Shown here: piece after piece, positions 46,398 through 57,600 of the stretch
How the letters are laid out: each line of letters opens with the position of its first letter
How positions within the stretch are numbered: position 1 is the first letter of the stretch
DNA from: Sporothrix humicola
Lineage: Eukaryota > Ascomycota > Sordariomycetes > Ophiostomatales > Ophiostomataceae
Length of the DNA: 64,000 bases
NCBI GenBank assembly: GCA_021396245.1
Contig: WNYE01000060.1
Location: 62,001 to 126,000, forward strand
Reading direction: 5' to 3'
Notes under the pieces: model-generated
What the model was told of the DNA's origin: nothing
The model's input: only the letters and a program-made list of their open reading frames with translations
Databases searched by the model: none
Position numbers and translations under genes: made by a program

Positions 46398-47432
46398 ATG
46401 TTCAGACGCGCATTCCGGCCCGCTGCCCCCTCGGCAGGGGAGTCGCAGCACCGCGTGGACAAATCGGCGAGGCTGACGAAGCGGGGCGGTGGAAATGGGG
46501 CAGGAGGAGGAAGCTTCAACGGGTCTTCCGCACGGGAGGCTCAGAAGCGGTCGAGACTGCAGCGGTCGCTCTCTCAGATCGGCGGCGATGTGCTGGCGGC
46601 CGGCGGTGGCTATCCCAGCCCCACCACGCCGTCACCCATTGTTACGCTGACCGTTGGTCGTGAGGGACGACTGTTTGCCGCGCACGAGGATGTTCTGTGC
46701 CAGAGCCCGTTCTTTGCGTCGCTCTGCCGCGGAAGTCCTCAGATTGGTGCCGTGCAATCGGGTTTCAACAGTCCGGATCCGTCCGGTGTCAACGGCAGAC
46801 GGATCGCGCTGCCGGACGAGGAGCCAGAAGTCTTTTCTGCTGTGCTGGAGTACCTCTACAAGGGTGACTACTACCCCCGCTTGCTTCACAGCAAGAACCG
46901 CAACTCTTGGGAGCTTGAAGACTCAGCACCGCAGCAACACCATCGTGGGGCCACGCCAAATGCGTCCCCCGATTTGAACCACCTCTACGGAGGCGGTCGA
47001 ACCCCCGGCGGCTCGCCCTACACGGGCTCTGCCCCGTCAGTCGAGCCCACAGTGTACATGTCGAGCGTGGGCCAACACCTGCTCCGTGACACGGTTATTT
47101 ACTGTGCGGCCGAGTGGTATGGGCTCGAGGAGCTTAAGCGCCTCGCCCTGCGCAAGCAGGGTCTTCAGAGTGGCATCGACGTCGGCACCATTCTGCGGAG
47201 TGCCCAGTACTGCTACGCACACACCCCCGACTCTGACAGCCGCCTACGGGCACATTACTTGGCCCTGATCATCCGCTGCCGCAAGACCTTTAAGCGCAGC
47301 GGCACGATGCAGGCCGAGATGGAGAAGAGTGGAGAGGGCGGCAAGTTGTTCTTCGACCTGTTCGTCGCCATGTGCAACCACCTGGACGACGTCATTGACG
47401 CGTCAAACGCCCGGACGCCCAAGACGATTTGA
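46398..47432 (+). CDS. BTB/POZ domain protein
   Basis: An intronless gene of 344 residues. After a Gly/Arg/Ser-rich N-terminus (1-78), a BTB/POZ fold is recognised at about 80-160: the strand TLTVGREGRLFAAHEDVL, the helix QSPFFASLCRG, and LPDEEPEVFSAVLEYLYKGDY. A disordered insert with Gly and Pro runs follows (about 165-220). The protein ends in a helical region (VIYCAAEWYGLEELKRLALRK) typical of the post-BTB part. Fungal members of this group may act as adaptors for CUL3-type ubiquitin ligases or in transcription; no further domain tells which. The ATG at 46398 was preferred over an upstream ATG at 46209, which lies in the CT-rich leader. Confidence 0.88.
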   Translation: MFRRAFRPAAPSAGESQHRVDKSARLTKRGGGNGAGGGSFNGSSAREAQKRSRLQRSLSQIGGDVLAAGGGYPSPTTPSPIVTLTVGREGRLFAAHEDVLCQSPFFASLCRGSPQIGAVQSGFNSPDPSGVNGRRIALPDEEPEVFSAVLEYLYKGDYYPRLLHSKNRNSWELEDSAPQQHHRGATPNASPDLNHLYGGGRTPGGSPYTGSAPSVEPTVYMSSVGQHLLRDTVIYCAAEWYGLEELKRLALRKQGLQSGIDVGTILRSAQYCYAHTPDSDSRLRAHYLALIIRCRKTFKRSGTMQAEMEKSGEGGKLFFDLFVAMCNHLDDVIDASNARTPKTI

Positions 47433-49241
47433 AAGGCGATACTCTATGGTTTTGCATGCCCTGCAGCAAAATCTATTGTTGTTCCAGCAATTCTTTTAAC
47501 GACGACACGACAATTATTCCCCAGGTTTCCAGCGTTCATTTTCTCTCCACGGCGTCTTTTTATCATTTTGGTTTTTGATTTGATCAGATAAGCGGAAAAA
47601 CACAAAAACAAAAGACAACATATACCAACAAATGCAGTCGACAAGCAACAAAAAAAAAGATGGTCGGGCATCGACCTATTTTCCCAATTCGCCGAAGGGC
47701 CGAAAGATTGTGTTTTGTATGGGTTTGTTTCTCCAGCTTTTTAATAAACGGTAAGATCCCGGCAGCTGGGACGAGGCCTTGATGGTTCTTTTGCGAGCGG
47801 ATGATGTCAAGCGAGTGCGGTTTTGCATCTCTCGGTTTGGGTTCTGGTTTTGGGTTTCCGCGCAGCTTTGGATTTTTTTCCCATTTATTTGCTTTTCTCG
47901 CCAGCATCGAGCGGTTCTTTTATTTGCGTCATTGGAACGGCCTTGATTTTACATTTGCTTTCATTTCTTGCTTGCGATACTCCCGACAGCGACCCTCCCT
48001 CTTCACCGGATAAAACAACCCACCCTTTCCCGAAAATACGCGCATCGCCGAATGCTGGTTCGAAGACCGGGGTGGAGAAGATGAAGAAGAACTACAAAGA
48101 ACGGGCTTGTCATCAGATTGGAAACACCATTTGGGAGCCATGACTGTTTTACTAGTGCTTTTGTCTTCACTTTCTGTTTTATGCAAGGTTGGCGCGACTG
48201 GTCTGATGACTTTTTTGTCTTTTCTTGTTCTCTACTCCATTTCTTGCTTTTCTTGCTATGCCGGTTTTGCATTTTTGTATTTTTAGTGGGATTGTGGTGT
48301 TCTTTTGTTTCTTTTCGATTTTGAGATGGTTGTTGACGTGGTGAAAGACAGGATGGGAAGCAGTGGTCTTGGTTTTGATTTCGCTGCTGCAGGGGAGCTT
48401 GTGTTGACATGCGTGTGCAAGAGGAGGCTGTCTTCTTCTGGAGGCAGTGGAAGGAGTCCAGACTGTCCCAACTCTCTGTGCACTTTCTGTTGTTGTATTT
48501 TGCATTTCTTGTCCTCTTGCATTTCCCTTCTTACCCTTCTTGCCACCTTACCCTCTTTATTTCATTTGCAGGAAGAGGCAATGCCCATGCATTGGCTCTC
48601 TTACCTAGCCACGTCCTACCCGTTTACTCGGGTTGCCTCTCACTCTTTTTATTTATTTCCTTTGTGTTTTATCTCATCTTACCATCTCCCAGAAAAAAAG
48701 GCAAGAGCCACGAGGAAATGGCGTCTAGACGAGGTCCTCGTCTGTTCTTGTCCCGCTCTTGTCCCCTTTTGGTCACTTTGCCCCATACAAGTCTCTGCTT
48801 GTCTTTCTGTTCAACATCCCTTGCCCTTGTTGCTGGATCTGGACGTCCTGCATTTTTATCGGCCTTGACGGTCGGTTTGGTGTTTTTCTGGACATATCCA
48901 CGGTACGGGAGCTAGACAGTATAAAAGCAAACAGAAGACGGGGTAGACTGACGAATGGGCGTTTTGTTTTTTGGTTTCTTACAAGGGCGGGATTGTTCTT
49001 CTGTGAAGAGGGAACGACGAAGACTGGGAAGCATAACTGTCTGCTCTTCCAGCAACCTAAATTTGCCTTGCCCACAGACGGCCAAAAATTGTTCTTATAT
49101 TCACTTCCTTAGACAATAGAACCCACTCTTCGCCAAATTTGCCTGTGTATGAGTTCTATGCGAGTGTAGAATGTGTCGGTGAATAAATGTACGGCTGTTC
49201 TATTCTGGTTTTTCTATTTTTTTTTTTTCTTTTTTTTTTTT

Positions 49242-49276
<35 letters not shown>

Positions 49277-50044
49277 CTTGAAAAAAAAAAATAAGGATAT
49301 GATTTCTTAAATTTTCTTGTAATGCCTAAAAATACGAATGACGTTGAAAGAGTAAAATGTTACCAATTACATCATGTTTATTGAAATTTAAATCTCATCA
49401 GTTATCATGAATATGCCGAACAAAACCAATCGGAAAAAAAAAGAAAAACCTACGTTATACACTTTTGACTAAAAAAACGCCAAAACATAAAATAACACGA
49501 ATAGTGCTACTGACTAGAATCGAACGTCAAGCCTCCAGAAAGATGACAAAGCATCACGTGCTCGTTTCCCACCAAAATACGCCGCATGACCCACTTATTT
49601 CTAAATCCATTCGCCTCTTCCCACTGGGCCATGAGTGCCAAAAAGTGCCACCCACTTTTCTGTTTCCCAAAAATTGTGGAAATTTCCTCATTGCCAAACT
49701 CAACCTACACGACTCCCTTGCCTTCTTCCTATTGCCCGAATCAGGCAGTTCTTACACAACAAACGCAAACCACGATATCGACTGGAACGTTCTCATTCCA
49801 GATCGCGGACGATCGCAGCAGCGCGTTTTCTCTTTCTTTCTCATTCTGTGAAGCCGCCTGTTGATAGATAGGCGACAGAATTTCTTAAAACACCGACGAC
49901 AAAAAAAAGTCACAGGCAGCAATCTCGCGGCTATCGTGAACTTTTTTTTTATCGCGCCTCAGACGGGCATTTCTCGACATCTCCTTCTTTCCCTGACCCG
50001 ATTCTCACCCACCAAAATCCCTTCCGCCTCCCTTCACAACAAAA
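47433..50044. other. Intergenic; upstream region of BRF1
   Basis: About 2.6 kb of T-rich plus-strand sequence without a convincing gene. It includes a very long thymine tract (49216-49276). The last 200 bp, rich in CTTC and AAAA runs, probably form the BRF1 promoter and leader. Confidence 0.5.
49216..49291. repeat. Long poly(T) tract followed by poly(A) with hairpin potential
   Basis: Thymine runs interrupted by single bases begin near 49216. An uninterrupted run of 33 T (49244-49276) is followed by CTTG and 11 A (49281-49291), so the end can fold back as a T-A hairpin. It could be the tail of an old retro-inserted sequence on the minus strand, or a nucleosome-free spacer. Assembly length errors are likely here. 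Confidence 0.75.
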
Positions 50045-52534
50045 ATGACTCCTCTCACGACATTACCAAAGAAATTCTCGTCAGGGCACCAGATTAAGCC
50101 CCGCGGCGCTCAAAGAATCAACCCAATCAAAGCCATCCAGGACCGTGAATGGCGGCGCAAACAACTGGCAGCTGCCGCTACGGCTGCCTCGCGCTCCCGG
50201 GCAGGCAGCGTGGTCAGCGATGCGGGCTCACCAAAGCCGACAGGTCCGACAGGCACAGGTGCGGCAGCCTCTTCGTCGCGTCTGCAGTGCCCCAACAAGG
50301 CCTGTAAAAACCCCAATGTTGTCGACGGCACGTGTCGGACGTGTGGTCGTGTTGCCGACGACAGCAACATCGTGGCCGAGGTTTCCTTCGGCGAGAATGC
50401 ACAGGGTGCGGCCGTTGTACAGGGTAGCTTCTTGGGTGCAGACCAGGGAGGTATTCGGCCGATGGCGGGCATTGGCCACCGGCGGGTGGCAGGCAACGGC
50501 TCGGCTGAGGCACGCGAGCGGTCTCTGCGTGAAGCACGGCTGCTGATGACGGGCTACGCACACCAACTTCACATCCCCGACCATACCGTCAACGTCGGCT
50601 TCCAGTACTACAAGCTGGCGTCCAGCGCGAACTTTGTACAGGGCCGCAAGATCCAGAACGTTGTGGCCGTCTGCCTGTACGCTGCATGCCGCAAATCGAC
50701 GCACGCCAACCCTTGCAAGATTATGCTCATCGATCTGGCAGACCTGGTCAAGGAGGAGGTGTTCTTCCTTGGCCGCACATTCAAGAAACTTCTGCAAACA
50801 ATCGAGGTGGCAGCACGCGACGTGCAGCCCATCTACGTGGAAGACCTTATTTTCCGGTTCGCCTCCAAGCTCGAGTTCGACACGATGACCAACAAGGTGG
50901 CCGAGACGGCAGTTCGGCTCGTTCAGCGCATGGACCGTGACTGGATGGTCATGGGCCGGCGTCCAGCTGGTATTTGTGGCGCGTGTCTGATTATGGCGGC
51001 ACGTATCTTCAACTTCCGCCGCACCGTGCGTGAGGTTGTATACATTGCCAAGGTCACCATGGCGACACTGCAGATGCGACTGGACGAGTTCAAAGAGCTG
51101 CCGTCCGCCAAGATGACAGTGGAGGAGTTCCTGGCACACGATTTCCTGACCGAGGAGTACGACCCGCCGTCGATCTACAAGAAGTCAGACGAGTACCAGG
51201 CGAAGCTCAAGGAGAAGCGCGAACTGCTCAAACGGAAGCGTGGGGACTCAAAGACACCTGGTACTGGTGACCGGGGAAGTTCGGTCGTGTCAGTGTCTAG
51301 CGCAAGCGGTAACAACGTGGCTGCACCGCAGCTGCCAAAGGTCATTGACGCCGACGGGTTCGCTGTGCCAGCTCTTCCAACACCCAAACAGCAAGCAGCC
51401 GCGCCTGCAACGTCATCTACGACGACCGAAAGCGCCGCCGAAAACGAAGAAGAAAACGACCAACTCGACGCCCTTGTTCAACAATTCGGTGATGGAGCTG
51501 ATGCTGAGGATGGTGCCGCGACACCACTGACCGACCCCGGATCTCCGTTCCCTGGCTCTGATGTTAGCGGCGAGGTGCCGCGCAAGCGCCGCAAGGGCCC
51601 CGACGGCTCGTCTTGCCGCACACTCCCTACTTCGTCTCGTGGACAAGACGACCCTGACTACGTCGACGATGCCTGGCGTGCTGATGAGGAGAAACTGGAG
51701 ATGGAGATGACAGAGGCCATCAACTCGCCCGGCTGCATCGAACATGCACGTGCGTTTGCCAATGCCGAACAGGCGGCGCAGCGCATCATGATCGGCATGG
51801 GCCGTGCACCATCTCGCCCTGCGTCAGCCGCCGCCAGCGAGGCCGGCACACCTGCGCCAGCTGGTGATGATGAGCAGCAGGAGCCTCAGCCGCCTGCTGT
51901 CTCCGACAACCCGGAGGTCGAGGAGGACGAGTTCAAGGACGACCCCGAGGTCCAGTTCTGCCTGCTGTCGGAGGAGGAGGCCGCCGCCAAGGAGAAGATC
52001 TGGATGAACGAGAACCGTGCCTACCTGCGGATGCGCCAAGAAAAGGAGTTCCGCGCCAAGATTGCGGCAGCCAACGGCTCCAAGAAGCAGACGCGCCGCC
52101 GCCTCAAGAAGCCCAAGATCGGCGAGGGCCAGACGACGCCCGCATCTACACCCGGCGAGGCAGCTGTCGAGGCCATGGAGCGTCGCGGCTTTTCGAAGCG
52201 GATTAACTACGATGCCATGCGCAAGATGCTTGACCGGCCAGCAGGCGGCCGCAGCCGGGCTGGATCCGTGTCCATGTTCAGCAGCTACTCGCAGAGTCGA
52301 GCGGGCAGCTCGATTGGCAGCGTTATGGGCGACGACGACGACGAAGATGCACAAGAGGGCGGCTCGGCCAAGGTTCCTGCTACGGGCAAGGCTTCTGGGG
52401 CCGGTGAGGAGGACTATGACGAAGATGACAACGAAGACTACGACGAGGAAGAGCAGGAGATCGACCCCTTCGCCGAGGACGAACCTGCCGAAGAAGAGGA
52501 CGAGGCAGAGGAAGAAGCCGAGGAGGAAGAGTAA
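50045..52534 (+). CDS. BRF1: TFIIIB subunit BRF1 (RNA polymerase III initiation factor)
   Basis: An intronless gene of 829 residues. BRF1 joins TBP and BDP1 in TFIIIB and recruits RNA polymerase III to tRNA and 5S genes. An 80-residue basic/Ser-rich N-terminal extension precedes a zinc ribbon (Cys82, Cys87, Cys97, Cys100). Next is the BRF-specific FGENAQGAAVVQGSFLGAD segment. Two cyclin folds follow (about 160-260, with VAVCLYAACRKSTHANPCK, and about 265-360, with RRPAGICGACLIMAARIF). The C-terminal half has the TBP-binding BRF1 block near DDPEVQFCLLSEEEAAAKE and ends in a long acidic Glu/Asp tail. Fungal BRF1 proteins show the same order. Confidence 0.95.
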   Translation: MTPLTTLPKKFSSGHQIKPRGAQRINPIKAIQDREWRRKQLAAAATAASRSRAGSVVSDAGSPKPTGPTGTGAAASSSRLQCPNKACKNPNVVDGTCRTCGRVADDSNIVAEVSFGENAQGAAVVQGSFLGADQGGIRPMAGIGHRRVAGNGSAEARERSLREARLLMTGYAHQLHIPDHTVNVGFQYYKLASSANFVQGRKIQNVVAVCLYAACRKSTHANPCKIMLIDLADLVKEEVFFLGRTFKKLLQTIEVAARDVQPIYVEDLIFRFASKLEFDTMTNKVAETAVRLVQRMDRDWMVMGRRPAGICGACLIMAARIFNFRRTVREVVYIAKVTMATLQMRLDEFKELPSAKMTVEEFLAHDFLTEEYDPPSIYKKSDEYQAKLKEKRELLKRKRGDSKTPGTGDRGSSVVSVSSASGNNVAAPQLPKVIDADGFAVPALPTPKQQAAAPATSSTTTESAAENEEENDQLDALVQQFGDGADAEDGAATPLTDPGSPFPGSDVSGEVPRKRRKGPDGSSCRTLPTSSRGQDDPDYVDDAWRADEEKLEMEMTEAINSPGCIEHARAFANAEQAAQRIMIGMGRAPSRPASAAASEAGTPAPAGDDEQQEPQPPAVSDNPEVEEDEFKDDPEVQFCLLSEEEAAAKEKIWMNENRAYLRMRQEKEFRAKIAAANGSKKQTRRRLKKPKIGEGQTTPASTPGEAAVEAMERRGFSKRINYDAMRKMLDRPAGGRSRAGSVSMFSSYSQSRAGSSIGSVMGDDDDEDAQEGGSAKVPATGKASGAGEEDYDEDDNEDYDEEEQEIDPFAEDEPAEEEDEAEEEAEEEE

Positions 52535-54657
52535 TGGATTACCAGGGCCGTTGAATGTCTGGCCGCGTGAACGGAGTACGGAGCACCATCATTATACCCA
52601 TAGTCTTTATTTGCCCAAGCATTGGTAGAGTACGCTCTCCTTGGCCTTGTTGTTTTATTCTCATTTCAGTGTAGCCTTGTATATTTAACACTCTTTTGCT
52701 AAAACGCCGAGATGTACTCAGTTCCGAGATCAATATATGTTCGGATGCACGCCACAATGTCTGCTGACCTTTTAGTTTTGCTTGCATGTCCAAGAATGGC
52801 ATTAATGCTGACAACGTGCATAAGCATTGGACAAGAAGCGGCGGCAGTTGCCAACGGCGTTAAACAACTGGGGCACAAAAAGCTTAATTCGGGGACGCAG
52901 TGCAAATTAAGATGCATCACCTTGACAGCTTTAATTGGCGCTTGACGAGACATATGGAGCATGACAAGACAAGACAAGAGCCCGTACGTCGTAGAGCAAA
53001 TGGCAATATCCATGGGCACCATATGTTCGCTCCAACGTTCTTGATGTTCTTATTTTTATTTGTCGGGCCATCCCTGTTAATATGAGCGAATATGAGAATA
53101 TGGCTGAACACAAACGCCACTTTACTCGAGCGATCGCTGCAGTAGCTGTCGACCTTCCTAGAACGGCCACCAATGGCACCGTAGGACACACACACACACA
53201 CACACACACACTGGCGCATAAAGTAGAAAGAAACACCAAAACAGATGTTGATGAATGAAATGGGGATGGGGAAATCGAGAAAACCAAAGTGAGGAGATGC
53301 TTTGCCAAGGCGGCTCGCCGAGTCCGGGAAAGTGCCTATTTTGAGATACGGAACTAGTGGATGCTAGTGAGCAGGGCATGCTGAAGCCACTGAAAAACAA
53401 ACACATCACTGAAAAGATGAGATCTTCGATGGCTTAGATGGCTAAACATCGCTGTATTCTTACCCCGAAACACCGCCCTGCTGAACAGCTTCCAGCTGTT
53501 ACAGGCCTCTTGAGGCTTTCCAGGCGCTGCCTACTCAAGCCTTCCGGATTGACATGCACCCGTTCCACGTGGGTCAACAACAGGAAGCAATCAGGCAATG
53601 CAGAACAGGCGCAAACCAGAGATGAGACATGGTAGACTATGAGAGGGGCAACACGAGAGAAAGAAGAAGTGATGGACGAAGAAAAAGAAAAACCGTCGCG
53701 GTTGAAAAGCGCGATAACGGCGAGACAGAATCTCAGACAGGAATGCTGCGGAACAACATTTTGCTGTCAATCAGGTCAATGAATCAATACAAAGGAAATG
53801 ACGGTGTTCTTTGTAATGTCAACAGACAGACTCGCAGAGTCGCATTTTGTGCTGAGTGACGCGGCCCTTGAAATCCAGCCCGGTGGATGCAAAGCGGAGA
53901 AGACGGAGCGGCGAGGCGACTCGTATTGTCGACGACGTAAGATGGATATTATTAGTATCTGGCAAGTATTACTCCGTATCTGGCATGCATTTCCCACTGT
54001 TCCATAGTCACTTCTCTGTATTATCGCATTGCGAAAGTTAGTGGGGAGGCCCTATGGGCGATGCTGTGGACTTCACAGCGGTCTCGGCCATTCTCCACAT
54101 GTTGCTTGTTCTGATTTTTACCGTTTTCGCTGGCTTTTAGTGCCTTGGTAACTGGGCCCTGCCATGCCCTGCCCGGCCCATCCCAGTCTAACCAACTTTT
54201 AGCGGCTCGACATCGCCCGAACACGCGGCCTTGGTCGGCCGCTTTAAACCTGTTTAGACGAAACCCCAGCCAGAGGCAACAAAATAAACGAGCAAAAAAC
54301 AGAATGAGGAGAGAGAAGGAGAAAAAGACGAGATCCGAAACTGCGAACCGCCTTTTGATTTTGTAGTCCTCGTTTTTGACCTGTTTGTCATTTTGTACCT
54401 GTACTTGTATTTGCTTACTTTCAGTCATTCGCTTCATTCGCTTTTTGGTCGTTTGTTTTTCTTTTCGCATCCTTCCATTCCAGCCCAACGGTCGCATTCG
54501 ACGGCCTGTCACTCGTTTAGCCAGCGTTGCAACTGTTTTCTTCGTATTCTCGCAGCCATCTGCTTCTGTCACACGAGACGAAACAGCACCACACAATCTG
54601 TGACCGCATCTCGCCTTCCTCAATGGTTTCTCTTCGCACCTGCCCTCCACCGTTGAC
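52535..54657. other. Intergenic between BRF1 and the P4-ATPase gene
   Basis: About 2.1 kb with no convincing gene. It contains an (AC)13 microsatellite. From about 54370 the plus strand becomes pyrimidine-rich and leads into the flippase ATG at 54658. Confidence 0.5.
53186..53211. repeat. (AC)13 microsatellite
   Basis: Twenty-six bases of perfect AC dinucleotide repeat. Confidence 0.9.
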
Positions 54658-57600
54658 ATGAGCCGTTCTCAAGACGGCGGCGCCGTGGAGGCCGCTGTCC
54701 TCGCCGAGGCAGGCGCAAGCGTCGCGAACGAGAAGGCGCAACCCAGCGCGCCTTCCGAAGCGGCAATCGCGATCAACGACAACACCAACACCAAAGCGCC
54801 TGCCCTCAACCCCATTGCAGCAGCCGCAGCTGCCGTCCGCCGCTTCTGGTGCTTCCTCATCTTCGACCTCCTCCTCCGCGAAGTCATCCTGCACCCATCT
54901 CCCGACGGCCGCCATATTCCCCTCCACCTCGCGGCCGACTCAGCGCGTCCGCCGCACCTCGTTGACGTCCGCCGCGGCCATGGCTACCTCTCCAACGCCA
55001 TCCGCACGTCGCGCTACACCATTCTCAACTTTATCCCCAAGCAGATGCTCTTCCAGTTCACGCGCGTCGGCAACTTTTACTTTCTCTGCGTCGGTATTCC
55101 ACAGACCATCCCCGGCATCAGCACGACCGGCAACTTCACGACCATTCTGCCGCTGCTCTTCTTTGTGCTCCTGACCGTTGTCAAGGAGGGCTACGACGAC
55201 TACAAGCGCTACTGCCTCGACAAGGTTGAAAACGCGGGTCTTGCCACGGTCCTTCGTCGGGCCGACGACGACGGCAGCAACAACGACAACGACGCTGCCC
55301 ACAGAGAGCAGGCCCAAGCATCTGCGGAAGCAAAAGTCAAAGCTCGCCAGCGCCGTCGCAAAGCCCTCTCCACTGTTCCAGGCGTTGGCCCATGGCTCGC
55401 CAAGCGCATCTTCAGGGAGGCGCCCCCTCGCGAAGATGGCCGTGTTCTTGGCGCATTGTACGGCGAACCTAGTTGTGGTTTCCAGTGGAAGCATATTCAG
55501 TGGCGCGACATTCGCGTGGGCGATGTTGTGCGCCTGTCCCGTGACGAGGAGGTCCCGGCCGATCTTTTGCTGTTACATGCCGACGGCGAGGGTGGATTGG
55601 CCTATGTCGAGACTATGGCTCTTGATGGCGAGACAAACCTCAAGAGCAAGCAGGTCCCGGCTCCACTCGCTGGCGGACGTTGCTCTACCATCGAAGGACT
55701 GGCCAACATTGAGGCCGAGCTTGTGGTTGAAGACCCGAACCCAGACCTTTACCGCTTCGACGGTCGCATTCTGACCACCGACGAGGAGAACAAGGGCGAG
55801 CCTCCCGTCCCTCTCCCTCTCACGCTTGCCGAAGTTATTTACCGCGGAAGCACCCTCCGCAATACACCTTGCGCCATTGGCCTCGTCCTCAACACTGGCG
55901 AGGAGTGCAAGAGCCGAATGAACGCCAACCGCCACCCGCGAGCAAAGAAGCCGGCTCTCGAGCGTGTCACAAACGGTATTGTCCTTCTGTTGGCTGCTTT
56001 TGTGGTGCTGCTCGCTGCTGGCTGCTCTATCGGATACTACATTTGGCGCCGGGCCGTCGAGAGCCATTCCTGGTACATTAGCATGGTCGGCGTGCCTGCG
56101 GAAGAGATTATTCTGGGTTTTGCTATCCAGTTCAACAATGTCATCCCGCTTGCTCTCTATGTCAGTCTCGAGATTGTCAAGCTCGGCCAGATGTTGCTTG
56201 TCAATGCCGACCGCGCCATGTACGACAGCAAGTCCGACACACCCGCCCGCTGCAACACCAACACCATCCTCGAGAACCTAGGCCAGATCGGATACGTCTT
56301 CTCCGACAAGACGGGCACACTGACCGAAAACGTCATGCAGTTCCGCAAAATGAGCGTTGCGGGCACATCCTGGCTGCATGAGTCTGATATCGATGTAGAA
56401 GAAGTGGCAGAGGCTTCTGGAGCCGACAACTCGGAGGAGGGCAAAGACGGCAGTGTACTGGTCTCATCCCCGCGCCTATCCATGCACGCTTCACCAAGGC
56501 CCTCTCCCCGGCCGTCGCCGCGCCCGTCAACGGACGGTCGCCCTGCTGGCCCGATGCGGACTCCCTCGCAATTCCTCACACCGCCTGCCGAATCGCCGAC
56601 CCAATTACGACGGATTTCGGCAGAGTCAAACCGGCGCTCTTCATCCCACTGGCGATCGTCTGCCCGTCCCGACCACGTCCAGCCAGAGCTGACGACAGCC
56701 GACCTGCTAGAGTATGTCCGTCTCCGGCCTACATCTCCTTTCTCCGCCAAGGTCGTCACCTACATTCTCGCCCTCGCCCTCTGCCACACATGTCTGCCAG
56801 AGCTCAAGGATGGCAAGGTCATCGGCTTCCAGGCTTCTTCGCCGGATGAGCTGGCCCTGGTGCGCGCTGCCGAAGAATTGGGATTCCTCGTTGTTCGCAA
56901 GACGGCATCGTCGACAACCCTGCGCTTCACATACAACCCACATGCCGAGGACGGAGAGCTCCCTCGCGAAGAGACATACGAAGTGGTCGACGTCATCGAG
57001 TTCAGCAGTCAGCGCAAACGCATGTCTGTTGTTGTGCGTCGACCTGACGGCCGTCTGTGGCTCATCTGCAAGGGCGCCGACTCTATGGTGCTTCCCCGCC
57101 TGACTATGGCGCCTTTGGCTCTGCAGCGTGCTCAAAACGTGCGCCAGAGTGCTGACCTTGAACGTGCTCTCCTTCGTAAGAGCGAGCAGTGCGACCCTCG
57201 CGGCAGCTTCGGCGGTCCAGCCAGTGTGACTATTCGTCGCAGCATCGGCGGCAGCGTCCACCGTGACAAGCTCGGTGGCCATGGCGGAGGAGGCGAGAAG
57301 GACAAGTCGGTCGGCTTCAAGAATATCACCATCAAGACAGTCGACAATGATGTGCGGAATAGCACCGACCGCAGTCGCTCTTTTGATATTCAACGGACAG
57401 CACGCCGGTCTATGGACGCCTTCCGTATGCGACCCTCTCTCGGTCATCGGAACCCATCTTTTGAGGTGCGGTCGCCGGCCGTGGCTGGCCTTTCGAATGA
57501 AGACGCGCTCCGGCGTTCAAGTACATCGGGTGTCCGCCCCTCCCGTCGGATTCTCTCACCAACATCACCGCATATGCCCAGCCCTCTCAACACAAGCTTT

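Noticed and set aside
50228..51139. 303-codon minus-strand frame inside BRF1
   Set aside because: Antisense shadow of a confidently identified gene.
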